Shown here: positions 1 through 6,090 of the stretch, piece by piece
How positions within the stretch are numbered: the stretch's first letter is position 1
Layout: each line of letters opens with the position of its first letter
From: Gammaproteobacteria bacterium
GTDB lineage: Bacteria; Pseudomonadota; Gammaproteobacteria; QOAV01
NCBI GenBank assembly: GCA_003972845.1
Contig: QOAV01000017.1
Location: 1 to 8,938 of the forward strand
Direction of reading: 5' to 3'
Length of the DNA: 8,938 nucleotides
Made by a program: the position numbers and the translations under genes
Notes under the pieces: model-generated
What the model was told of the DNA's origin: nothing
What the model saw: only the letters and a program-made list of their open reading frames with translations
Database searches by the model: none

Positions 1-77
1 ACGCCGGTAATGACCCTGCTTTCCACATGCGGCGCAATGCCCAGGCGGGTGGTTTCCACTTCCGGCAGCTCGGGCAT
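1..77 (-). CDS. mutM: Formamidopyrimidine-DNA glycosylase, N-terminal fragment (runs off the left edge)
   Basis: MutM (Fpg) excises oxidised purines such as 8-oxoguanine and then cuts the abasic site by beta/delta elimination. Reading the minus strand from the ATG at 77 gives 25 codons beginning MPELPEVETTRLGIAPHVES, which is the near-invariant start of MutM. Pro2 becomes the N-terminal catalytic nucleophile after Met removal, and Glu3 is the acid that assists base excision. Position 12, often Arg in relatives (TTRRGI), is Leu here. The remaining ~245 codons lie beyond the window, so the zinc finger and helix-two-turn-helix cannot be checked. The start lies three bases after the stop of the upstream membrane-protein gene and has no strong Shine-Dalgarno sequence, which suggests coupled translation within the operon. 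Identification is secure from this signature; completeness is unknown. Confidence 0.9.
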   Translation of the reverse strand, partial: MPELPEVETTRLGIAPHVESRVITG

Positions 78-80
78 GGT

Positions 81-974
81 TTATTGCAGCCGGGGCTCGG
101 GCACGATTTCCGTTTCGGCGTTGAGCGCCTGCAAGTCCAGCAAGCCTGACGCGATATCAACGGGGAATGAATAGCTGATCCGGGCTTCCGGATCATACAG
201 TTTCAGCATCGGAGCGCGTTGCAGAATGGAAAAATGATGCCACCTGTCCCGTGCGTCTCCAGACAAGTGAATACTTACATCCGGTTTGCCGTCAATGTTT
301 TCGGGGCCAGCGTGCAAAGCGCTGGCGTAGGCCAGTTGCCAGTTCATGACCAGGGCGGCCAGCGCGCCAGTGCTTACTTCGAGTGGTTTGTCGGGCTTCC
401 ATGCGCCGCTGGCCTGCTTGTGGAGAGAGACGTCCGGCAAGCGAATTTCATCAATGACAGAACCCCGGGCTAATAAACGCCGATCGAGAAATTCATCCAT
501 TTCTACCGTCGTGTCACTGAACCAGGGATCGTGAAGCAGATAGTCGGTGTCATGATAACGCACATGCCGGTATTGCCGGTCCGCGGTAAGAGCGCCAAAA
601 GCGTAGGTCTCGCCATCTATGTTGATGGTGATGTCCGGCGTGGGGATCATGCCTTCATTCACATCCGAAGCCTGGAACGTTGTAGCATCATCGGGAATCT
701 GGTTGCGCAAATTCAACAGCAGTTGCAGGCGGGCCTGGTTGGGCCGCGCGGTCATGGGGCTGGTCATGAGCCAGCGGTTGTTGGCGAAGCTGAAACGGAT
801 CGGCGTCTGCCCGGCCGTTTCGATGGAAATACTGGAAGCCTGGCTGGTTCCGGCGGCTTGGGTCGTTACCGGCGCCGGCATGTTAAACCAGTAGATCAGC
901 AATGCCAGTACGGCCACAAAAATCAGGGCTATCCAGAGCAGGAGCCAACGCTTGCCCCTCGATGGGTTTTTCAT
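81..974 (-). CDS. Single-pass membrane protein, DUF4340-like
   Basis: This is a 297-residue protein of unknown function. A basic N-terminus (KNPSRGKR) is followed by one strong hydrophobic segment at about residues 10-31, so most of the chain should face the periplasm as an anchored domain. After the membrane segment comes a pattern of the form 'I.F.F.NNRWLMTSPMTARPNQARLQ' then a leucine-rich helix and 'ITINIDGETYAFG'. I associate this with DUF4340 domains (a short beta strand, 'W.l..P..a....v..ll..l', then a second strand pair). That assignment is from memory and not certain, and no catalytic motif is visible. The ATG sits one base after the stop of the UbiI/UbiF-type gene and the stop is three bases before mutM, so it is embedded in the operon. 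No Shine-Dalgarno is obvious, consistent with coupling. A link to ubiquinone synthesis or DNA repair would be guesswork. Confidence 0.8.
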   Translation of the reverse strand: MKNPSRGKRWLLLWIALIFVAVLALLIYWFNMPAPVTTQAAGTSQASSISIETAGQTPIRFSFANNRWLMTSPMTARPNQARLQLLLNLRNQIPDDATTFQASDVNEGMIPTPDITINIDGETYAFGALTADRQYRHVRYHDTDYLLHDPWFSDTTVEMDEFLDRRLLARGSVIDEIRLPDVSLHKQASGAWKPDKPLEVSTGALAALVMNWQLAYASALHAGPENIDGKPDVSIHLSGDARDRWHHFSILQRAPMLKLYDPEARISYSFPVDIASGLLDLQALNAETEIVPEPRLQ

Positions 975-975
975 T

Positions 976-2214
976 TTATCGCGGAGGCGGTTTTGCCATG
1001 TCCGAAAGGTTGCCTTCCAGTCCCATGGCGAAACGGTTGATGAGGTTTTTCAGTGGTGAGATGCGGTTGGTGATATCCATGCCGAGGCTGCGGGCAAAAC
1101 CCACCGGCGGCAGGGTCGATCCGAACAAGTGCTTGAATGCGCTCATGCTGTTCTGCATGAGCAGGTTGTCGCCCTTGCGGCGTCTCTGGTAGCGGCGCAA
1201 TACGGCGTAGTCGCCGGGCGACTGGCCCCGGGCTACGGCGTGGACCAGCTCTTCGATGAGAACCGCGGCATCAGCCAGACCCAGGTTGACGCCCTGCCCT
1301 GCCAGCGGGTGCACTGTATGGGCGGCGTCGCCGGCCAGAGCCAGCCCCGGCTGCACATAGTCAACCGCATGGCGTTTTATCAACGGAAAGGCGGCGCGCT
1401 TGCTCACCAGCTGTAACGCGCCCAGCCTGCCGTCAAAGGCGGCATACAGCGACTTGCAGAATTCAGCCTCATCCAGCGCCATCAGCTCCTCGGCGCGGCT
1501 GGTGTCATTGCTCCAGACAATGGAACAGAGCTCGTCGGATACCGGCAGAAAAGCCAGCGGGCCGGTGGGCGTGAAACGTTGCCATGCCGTGTCGCGGTGC
1601 CAGAGTCCGGTTTTGACATTGGCCACGATGGCTGATTGTTTGTAATCGCTTACTTTTAATTTGATCCCTGAAAATTCACGCACCAGAGAATTTGCACCTT
1701 CCGCGCCAATGAGCAGGTCAGAGCGGATGACAGAGCCGTTGGACAAGGTAATCTGCATCTTGTCGCCATCGCGTTGGATGTTTTCGACGCTGGCGGGGCT
1801 GTAGCTGGTCACGCTGGACGCGGCGGATAACGTTTTCCACAGGGCGGCGACGATGATGTCGTTTTCCACGATATGCCCCATTACCGGCTCGCCCACGTCG
1901 GCGCAATCGAAATGGATAGAGCCGAAGCCTTGCTGGTCCCAGACCTGCATTTCGGTAAACGGCCGGGCGCGCATGTGTTCAATCATGGGCCAGGCGCCGA
2001 CATGGGTCAGAATGCGCTGCGATGCCAGCGTAATGGCGCTGACGCGCAAGCCGATGTCGTCAACCGGTTTCTGTTTCGGCGGGTTTTTTTCCACCAGGGC
2101 GCAGGATATGCCTGCCTTGCCCAGTCCGGCGGCGATGGTCGCGCCCACCATGCCGCCGCCAATAATGATGGCGTCGAATGTGCCGGATTTATTCCGCTGC
2201 GCTTTACTGACCAT
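976..2214 (-). CDS. FAD-dependent ubiquinone biosynthesis hydroxylase, UbiI/UbiF type (UbiH/UbiF/VisC/COQ6 family)
   Basis: A 412-residue class A flavin monooxygenase that hydroxylates the aromatic ring of a ubiquinone precursor at the inner membrane. The N-terminal dinucleotide-binding motif GGGMVG is at 19-24. The second FAD/NADH motif reads LIGAEGANS at 168-176, with Glu where relatives usually have Asp. The C-terminal GD motif is LALAGDAAHTVHPLAGQGVN at 291-310. The chain is open upstream to 2289, but the start at 2214 is chosen because GGAGA sits just before that ATG, the FAD motif begins at a normal distance, and the upstream residues are ubiH out of frame. It overlaps ubiH by 11 bases. 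Its position (after ubiH) is that of ubiI/visC, which performs C5 hydroxylation. However, the C-terminal half (RHAVDYVQPGLAL, MQNSMSAF, LPPVGFARSLGM) recalls E. coli UbiF, the C6 enzyme. The family is certain; the regiospecificity is not. Confidence 0.95.
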   Translation of the reverse strand: MVSKAQRNKSGTFDAIIIGGGMVGATIAAGLGKAGISCALVEKNPPKQKPVDDIGLRVSAITLASQRILTHVGAWPMIEHMRARPFTEMQVWDQQGFGSIHFDCADVGEPVMGHIVENDIIVAALWKTLSAASSVTSYSPASVENIQRDGDKMQITLSNGSVIRSDLLIGAEGANSLVREFSGIKLKVSDYKQSAIVANVKTGLWHRDTAWQRFTPTGPLAFLPVSDELCSIVWSNDTSRAEELMALDEAEFCKSLYAAFDGRLGALQLVSKRAAFPLIKRHAVDYVQPGLALAGDAAHTVHPLAGQGVNLGLADAAVLIEELVHAVARGQSPGDYAVLRRYQRRRKGDNLLMQNSMSAFKHLFGSTLPPVGFARSLGMDITNRISPLKNLINRFAMGLEGNLSDMAKPPPR

Positions 2215-3433
2215 GACAATTCTCCGGGATGTTGTGTCGCAGGCGGGGCAGGCGAGCGTGTTCGCCCATGGACAGACTCGCCAGCTCATGGCGCAGGCCG
2301 GGTATCAGGGAAACACCGGCCAGCCCGAGATTGCGCGCCAGTTTCAGCGGCGGAAAAGGCGTGCTGAATGTTCGAATCATGCTGTCCGTGTAAGTCGTGG
2401 TGAGGCGATCATCGAAGCGACGCCGGCTCTGATAGGCTTTCAGCAGGCTTTCACTGCCGGGGTCGTCGCCGCAGAGACCGGCCTCATGCACCAGTTCAGC
2501 CAGAGCGCCGACATCGCGCAAGCCGCGGTTGAAGCCCTGTCCGGCCACCGGATGCATGCTGCAGGAAGCGTTGCCGACCAGCGCCGTACGGCCAGAGACC
2601 GGCGAGCTGACCCTGCTCAGAAACAGGGGATAACTGGCGCGTTTGCCGACTTCGGTAAAGCGGCCGCAACGATCACCAAAGCCTTCCCGCAGTTCCCGCA
2701 GGAAGGCCCCGTCCGGCAGTTGCAGGAGCGATTCCACGCGCCGGTCAGGCACACTCCAGACCAGCGAATACCGCTGTTGTGTCATGGGCAGCAGGGCGAT
2801 GGCGCCGTCGCCGGTAAAGCGTTCCCAGGCGGTATGCTCATGCCCGCGGTCAGTGCTGATATTGGCGACGATGGCGGTTTGACCATAGGGTTTTTGCCGG
2901 AAGCGGAAGCCGGCTGCTTCACGCGCCGCCGAGCGTCCGCCATCGGCAATCACCAGCAGTCTGGCGCTGATCTCGCGGCGGCCGCCTTCGCCGTCTATAA
3001 TAACAACCACCTGGTTGATATATTGGGTCAGGTCGGTGACGGTGGCCGGAGTAATGATGTCTATGTTGTCCGCGTCTTTCATCTGCCGCCACAGGCTGTC
3101 GCCAAAAGCCCGGTTTTCCACCACATGGCCCAGGGCGACCACGTTTTCCTCGCGATGGTCGATGCGGGTGATGCCGAAACCGCCTTTTTCCGAAATATGG
3201 ATATGCTCGATGGCGGTGGCCGGTGGCAGATCGATACCCAGCGCCTGCAGGGCGCGCCAGGAGCCGTGACCCAGAGCCACGGTGCGATCATCATAACCCG
3301 GCTGCTGGCCGGTTTCCGGCGCGACCGCTTCGATTACTGCGACAGACAGGCCGGAGCGCTTCAGAGCACAAGCCAGACTGGCGCCGGCCATGCCGCCGCC
3401 GGTGATGAGGATATCGTAACTGGGGTTGCTCAT
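2204..3433 (-). CDS. ubiH: 2-octaprenyl-6-methoxyphenol hydroxylase UbiH
   Basis: UbiH is an FAD monooxygenase that adds the C1 hydroxyl during aerobic ubiquinone synthesis, as part of the membrane-associated Ubi complex. The 409 residues match the usual length. The Rossmann motif GGGMAG is at 12-17. A UbiH-like stretch 'PGYDDRTVALGHGSW' is at 45-59. The DG motif (VIADGGRS) is at 161-168. The third FAD motif reads LVGNASCSMHPVAGQGFN at 285-302; Asn in place of Asp in 'GD' is also what I remember for E. coli UbiH, so it is a family trait rather than a defect. The ATG start gives the motif its normal distance from the N-terminus, although no convincing Shine-Dalgarno precedes it. It lies 70 bases after pepP, and its last codons contain the ribosome-binding site of the next hydroxylase gene. 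Identification is strong. Confidence 0.95.
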   Translation of the reverse strand: MSNPSYDILITGGGMAGASLACALKRSGLSVAVIEAVAPETGQQPGYDDRTVALGHGSWRALQALGIDLPPATAIEHIHISEKGGFGITRIDHREENVVALGHVVENRAFGDSLWRQMKDADNIDIITPATVTDLTQYINQVVVIIDGEGGRREISARLLVIADGGRSAAREAAGFRFRQKPYGQTAIVANISTDRGHEHTAWERFTGDGAIALLPMTQQRYSLVWSVPDRRVESLLQLPDGAFLRELREGFGDRCGRFTEVGKRASYPLFLSRVSSPVSGRTALVGNASCSMHPVAGQGFNRGLRDVGALAELVHEAGLCGDDPGSESLLKAYQSRRRFDDRLTTTYTDSMIRTFSTPFPPLKLARNLGLAGVSLIPGLRHELASLSMGEHARLPRLRHNIPENCHGQ

Positions 3434-3484
3434 GGTCGGGGTATTCTAGCGTGATTCAGCTTTGGGGCGGTAGTGGGGAGGATT

Positions 3485-3500
3485 TCAGGCGCCAGCCTGA
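3485..3500. other. Perfect 6-bp hairpin between pepP and ubiH
   Basis: TCAGGC (3485-3490) and GCCTGA (3495-3500) form a perfect inverted repeat around the loop GCCA. An overlapping alternative pairs AGGCG (3487-3491) with CGCCT (3501-3505). It lies just after the pepP stop, in the only sizeable gap (70 bases) of the minus-strand operon. No T-run follows on either strand, so it does not look like an intrinsic terminator. It could protect the pepP mRNA end or be chance in a G+C-rich spacer. Only the symmetry is actually seen. Confidence 0.4.
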
Positions 3501-3503
3501 CGC

Positions 3504-4811
3504 CTACCCCGCCATCCACTGTTCAATATCTTCCACTGTTTTTGGCGTCGCCGAGGAGAGTATCTCCACATCGGTTTTTTTCTTGATGACCACATCATCT
3601 TCGATGCGAATGCCGATGTTCCACCAGCGTGGATGAACGCCGATGGAATTCCCCGGTATATACAGGCCTGGCTCCACTGTCATTACCATGCCCGGCTCCA
3701 GTTGCCGCCAGGTGTCCTCTATCTTGTACTCTCCCACGTCATGCACGTCCATGCCCAGCCAGTGGCCGGTGCGGTGCATGTAGAATCGCTTGTAGCTCCC
3801 GGATTCCAGTACGCCATCCAGCGATCCCTTGAGGATGCGCGCGTCCAGCAGCCCCTGCGCCAGCACTACGACTGCCGCGTCATGGGGTTCGTTCCACAGA
3901 GTGCCCGGCCGGGTAACGTCGATGGCAGCCTGTTGCGCGGCGAGTACGACCTGGTACAGTTCTTTCTGCTCGGCGCTGTATTTGCCGTTGACGGGAAATG
4001 TGCGGGTAATGTCGGCGGCGTAGTAATCGTATTCGACGCCAGCGTCGATGAGCAGCAGATCACCATCGTTCAGCGGGTCGGAGTTTTCAGTGTAGTGCAG
4101 TATGCAGGCGTTGGCGCCACCGGCGACGATGGGTGGATAGGCTACCGCCTGGCCGCCGCCGTGACGAAATTCGTAATTCAGTTCGGCTTCTATCTGGTAT
4201 TCATGCAGGCCCGGTTTGCATGCACGCATGGCGCGTTTGTGCGCTTTGGCGGAAATGGTGCAGGCTTTCTTCAGGGCGCGTAATTCCGGGGTCTGCTTGA
4301 TCAGGCGAAGCTCGTAGAGTATTTCCGAAAGATCGACAAAACGCTTGGGCGCGTGCACGCCGGCCCGGGCTTTTTTCTGCACTGTACTGACCCAGCCCAT
4401 GAGCCGGTCATTGAAATCGGGGTAACGGCCCATGGGCACATGAACTTCGGGCCGGTTTTCCAGCAGGCCGGGCAGGATGTCGTCGATATCATCAATGGGG
4501 AATGCGTCATCCGCGCCATAGTCGTTGCAGGCGCCTTCCAGCCCGGCGCGGCGGCCGTCCCAGGTTTCTTTCTCCGGATCTTTTTCCCGGCAGAACATGA
4601 TGAATTCGCCCTGGGGTCTGCCCGGCGCCAGCACGGCGACCGCTTCCGGCTCCGGAAAATGGGTCAGGTAGGCGAAATCACTGTCTGCGCGGTACGGATA
4701 CTCCACATCCCGGTTGCGCGTGCACACTGGCGCGGTGGGAATGATAGCTATGCCTTCCCCGATGTGTTTCATGAGATTGTGCCGCCGGGTGGCGAATACA
4801 TCTTTGTTCAC
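3504..4811 (-). CDS. pepP: Xaa-Pro aminopeptidase (aminopeptidase P, PepP)
   Basis: A cytoplasmic dimanganese peptidase that removes an N-terminal residue preceding proline. At 435 residues it matches E. coli PepP closely in length. The N-terminal creatinase-like domain occupies about 1-170 (EYPYRADSDFAYLTHFPEPEA at 37-57), and the pita-bread catalytic domain follows. All five metal ligands are present: Asp256 (LLIDAG), Asp267 (ADITRTFP), His350 (HRTGHWLGMDVHD), Glu380 (VEPGLYI) and Glu404 (IRIEDD). His239, His346 and His357 occupy the places of the substrate-side histidines in the E. coli enzyme, all at a constant offset of about four. The start is GTG at 4811, supported by AAGGA about seven bases upstream and by alignment to the family N-terminus. 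It lies 14 bases after ygfB and 70 before ubiH. The ygfB-pepP-ubiH order is conserved in gammaproteobacteria although pepP has no known role in quinone synthesis. It appears intact. Confidence 0.97.
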   Translation of the reverse strand: MNKDVFATRRHNLMKHIGEGIAIIPTAPVCTRNRDVEYPYRADSDFAYLTHFPEPEAVAVLAPGRPQGEFIMFCREKDPEKETWDGRRAGLEGACNDYGADDAFPIDDIDDILPGLLENRPEVHVPMGRYPDFNDRLMGWVSTVQKKARAGVHAPKRFVDLSEILYELRLIKQTPELRALKKACTISAKAHKRAMRACKPGLHEYQIEAELNYEFRHGGGQAVAYPPIVAGGANACILHYTENSDPLNDGDLLLIDAGVEYDYYAADITRTFPVNGKYSAEQKELYQVVLAAQQAAIDVTRPGTLWNEPHDAAVVVLAQGLLDARILKGSLDGVLESGSYKRFYMHRTGHWLGMDVHDVGEYKIEDTWRQLEPGMVMTVEPGLYIPGNSIGVHPRWWNIGIRIEDDVVIKKKTDVEILSSATPKTVEDIEQWMAG

Positions 4812-4825
4812 GGACGTTCCTTTGC

Positions 4826-5386
4826 CTAGTGCGTGGTGAGCGCTGCCTGCGCAGCTCGATCCGGGTTCAGTTCTTCGTAAACCAGCCGGATGCCGATTCT
4901 GACATATTCGATCAGCTCGGCCAGCGATTTTTCCTGTCCCTCGAAGTCATCGTCATCGTCGGGGGTCACTTCGGTGATCGCCATCAGGTCCTGCATGAAT
5001 TCGCCGGCATCACCGGGCAAAGAGGACGGCTGCTTCAGGCCGTTTTTCATCAGCCCCAGCAGAAATCCGCGGCTCCAGTCGGCCATCGCCTCCACTCTGC
5101 TCCGCAGGCTGGCGTCGTCGTCCGGCAACAACAGCTCGTGAGAAAAATCAGCATCCGTCAGGGACTCGCGCGCCCGGGTATAGGTGGATACCAGCTGATT
5201 GATCAACGGGCCATATACCTTCAGCTGCTGCGGATCGTCAGTGCCCAGGATGAGTCTGATCCAGTGACCGTTCTCATCGTGCTGGTTGACGCACAGGGAG
5301 CCGGTAATGATGCCATGGGCTTCGGCCGCCGAGATCGGCGCGTCGGCCAGCCGCAGGGCGCTGTCGAGTGTCTGGTAGTCGTTCAA
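4826..5386 (-). CDS. ygfB: YgfB family (UPF0149) protein
   Basis: A small, acidic, all-helical cytoplasmic protein of the YgfB/YecA-related UPF0149 family. In Pseudomonas aeruginosa YgfB has been linked to beta-lactam resistance through control of ampDh3, but its biochemical role is poorly defined. Family marks are 'PISAAEAHGIITGSLC' (17-32), 'LLLPDDDASLRSRVEAMADW' (85-104), 'GFLLGL' (107-112), and a C-terminal acidic run TPDDDDDFEG followed by 'SLAELIEYVRIG'. The frame is open to an ATG at 5686, but that would run across the divergent promoter region and the coiled-coil gene and add 100 unrelated residues. The TTG at 5386 gives 186 residues, the expected N-terminus, and a leader of about 22 bases from the predicted promoter. 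TTG at 5401 is possible but would leave almost no leader. A weak GGCGG lies upstream. It is the first gene of the minus-strand operon. Confidence 0.9.
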   Translation of the reverse strand: MNDYQTLDSALRLADAPISAAEAHGIITGSLCVNQHDENGHWIRLILGTDDPQQLKVYGPLINQLVSTYTRARESLTDADFSHELLLPDDDASLRSRVEAMADWSRGFLLGLMKNGLKQPSSLPGDAGEFMQDLMAITEVTPDDDDDFEGQEKSLAELIEYVRIGIRLVYEELNPDRAAQAALTTH

Positions 5387-5414
5387 TGTGTTTGCCGCCA
5401 ACAGAAATGGCGCG

Positions 5415-5444
5415 AGTGTATCACCGATGCAAATCGCGCGGAAA
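5415..5444 (-). promoter_or_regulatory. Predicted extended -10 promoter for the ygfB operon
   Basis: On the minus strand TGATACACT (5423-5415) reads as an extended -10 element, TGn followed by TACACT (4 of 6 to TATAAT). A poor -35, TTTCCG, lies 18 bases upstream (5444-5439). Transcription would start near 5408, about 22 bases before the chosen TTG start of ygfB. The match is moderate, and the support comes mainly from position and the absence of a better candidate. Confidence 0.4.
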
Positions 5445-5446
5445 GG

Positions 5447-5475
5447 TTGACCCGATGGGCGAGTGTGCCTAATAT
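5447..5475 (+). promoter_or_regulatory. Strong sigma70-type promoter for the ZapB-like/zapA pair
   Basis: TTGACC (5447-5452; 5 of 6 to consensus) and TAATAT (5470-5475; 4 of 6) are separated by exactly 17 bases. Transcription would start near 5482, giving a leader of about 80 bases before the TTG start at 5564. The -35 box lies only two bases from the presumed -35 of the opposing ygfB promoter, so the two polymerases would sit back to back. This is the best promoter match I noticed in the window. Confidence 0.7.
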
Positions 5476-5481
5476 CCTGCG

Positions 5482-5563
5482 GGACTGGAAAGTTCCGCCG
5501 GCGGTGAATGAGCCGTTTGTCCCGGCAGGGCTTTCCGCGTTTGGGGTATAGAGGGAGCGAGCC
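5482..5563 (+). other. Leader of the ZapB-like/zapA transcript with inverted repeats
   Basis: The presumed 5' leader holds the palindrome CCGCCGGCGG (5495-5504) and a perfect 6-base inverted repeat, GGAAAG (5487-5492) with CTTTCC (5531-5536), so it may fold. It does not match any riboswitch or leader family I recognise. It ends with a strong ribosome-binding site, GAGGGAG (5551-5557), six bases before the TTG start. The rest of the 177-base gap between ygfB and this gene holds the two promoters and nothing else I can name. Confidence 0.35.
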
Positions 5564-5770
5564 TTGATTGATGATGAATTGAAGCGTCTGGAGCAAAAGG
5601 TCAATGACCTGGTGGCTTTGTGCGACGCGTTGAAAACCGATAACGAGAAGCTTCGCAAGACCCAGACGGGCCTTGCCGAGGAGCACGGCCGCATGCGCGA
5701 AAGAAATCTGGCGGTCAAGCAGCGCATAGATTCACTTATCGGCCGGCTGAAATCTGCAGATGGGGAATAG
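5564..5770 (+). CDS. ZapB-like coiled-coil protein (TIGR02449 family)
   Basis: A 68-residue, highly charged protein that is almost entirely one predicted coiled coil. It begins with I-D-D-E-L and continues with heptad-spaced hydrophobics (L6, L9, V13, L16, L19, L23, L30) to about residue 62. It matches what I recall of the small TIGR02449 family encoded just upstream of zapA in Pseudomonas and relatives, often described as ZapB-like because of its coiled-coil form and location. A role with ZapA at the FtsZ ring is inferred, not shown by the sequence. The start is TTG, chosen because of the strong ribosome-binding site GAGGGAG six bases upstream; no in-frame ATG lies nearby. Its TAG stop is three bases before the zapA start, so the two are co-transcribed and probably translationally coupled. 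Confidence 0.85.
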   Translation: MIDDELKRLEQKVNDLVALCDALKTDNEKLRKTQTGLAEEHGRMRERNLAVKQRIDSLIGRLKSADGE

Positions 5771-5773
5771 GGC

Positions 5774-6076
5774 GTGACACGAGGAAGTGTAACAGTCACC
5801 GTCATGGGACTGGATCTGCAGGTTGCCTGTCCTGAGGACAAGCGCGCGGATCTGCTCAGGGCCGCCTCGTTTCTTGACGAGAAAATGCGCGATATCAAAA
5901 AGAACGGCCGCATCATCGAGAACGAGCGCTGCGCCATCGTTGCCGCCCTGAATATTTCCTATGAATTGCTGGAAGAACGCCAGAAGCAGGCGCAAGCTGC
6001 CAGCGCCAAAGACAAGATACACAATCTGGAAAGCGTCATCGAATCGGCTCTATCGCAGTTCAAGCTCAGCGCCTGA
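5774..6076 (+). CDS. zapA: Cell division protein ZapA
   Basis: ZapA binds FtsZ and bundles and cross-links its filaments, stabilising the division ring at midcell. The 100 residues are of normal family length. The N-terminal globular part (SVTVTVMGLDLQVACPEDK) contains the strand-turn-strand and the conserved 'CP.D/E.R..L..AA..LD.K...I' stretch. The signature ALNISYELLEER at about 58-69 starts the long C-terminal coiled coil used for dimer and tetramer formation. Translation starts at GTG, three bases after the stop of the ZapB-like gene, with GGGG about eight bases upstream. Both genes should be read from the promoter at 5447-5475. In many gammaproteobacteria zapA is followed by 6S RNA and a 5-formyltetrahydrofolate cyclo-ligase gene; here a convergent LolA-like gene begins 14 bases away instead. 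Confidence 0.95.
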   Translation: MTRGSVTVTVMGLDLQVACPEDKRADLLRAASFLDEKMRDIKKNGRIIENERCAIVAALNISYELLEERQKQAQAASAKDKIHNLESVIESALSQFKLSA

Positions 6077-6078
6077 GC
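6064..6078. terminator. Weak hairpin at the convergent zapA / LolA-like ends
   Basis: GCTCAG (6064-6069), loop CGC, CTGAGC (6073-6078) is a perfect 6-bp inverted repeat over the zapA stop codon. On the plus strand it is followed after six bases by the T-rich TTCTTGTT (6084-6091); on the minus strand no T-run follows. It is the only terminator-like structure I see between two convergent transcripts separated by 14 bases. The short stem and interrupted T-tract make intrinsic termination doubtful. Confidence 0.3.
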
Positions 6079-6090
6079 GGCGGCTTCTTG

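Noticed and set aside
2215..2289. 25-residue upstream extension of the UbiI/UbiF-type protein
   Set aside because: The extra residues are ubiH in another frame, and GGAGA precedes the ATG at 2214, where the flavin motif has its usual position.
1853..3454. 533-residue open frame on the plus strand
   Set aside because: It lies antisense to ubiI/ubiH, its translation resembles no protein, and both genes below it have complete family motifs. It is a by-product of G+C-rich codon use.
5387..5686. 100-residue N-terminal extension of YgfB
   Set aside because: It would overlap the divergent gene and its promoter, and the added residues match nothing in the family; TTG 5386 fits the family length.
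5383..5937. 184-residue minus-strand frame over the divergent region and the ZapB-like and zapA genes
   Set aside because: It is antisense to two recognised genes, rich in Ser/Arg without domain pattern, and crosses the strong promoter.
6077..6090. 6S RNA (ssrS) downstream of zapA, as in E. coli
   Set aside because: Only 14 bases separate zapA from the convergent LolA-like gene, so there is no room for it here.
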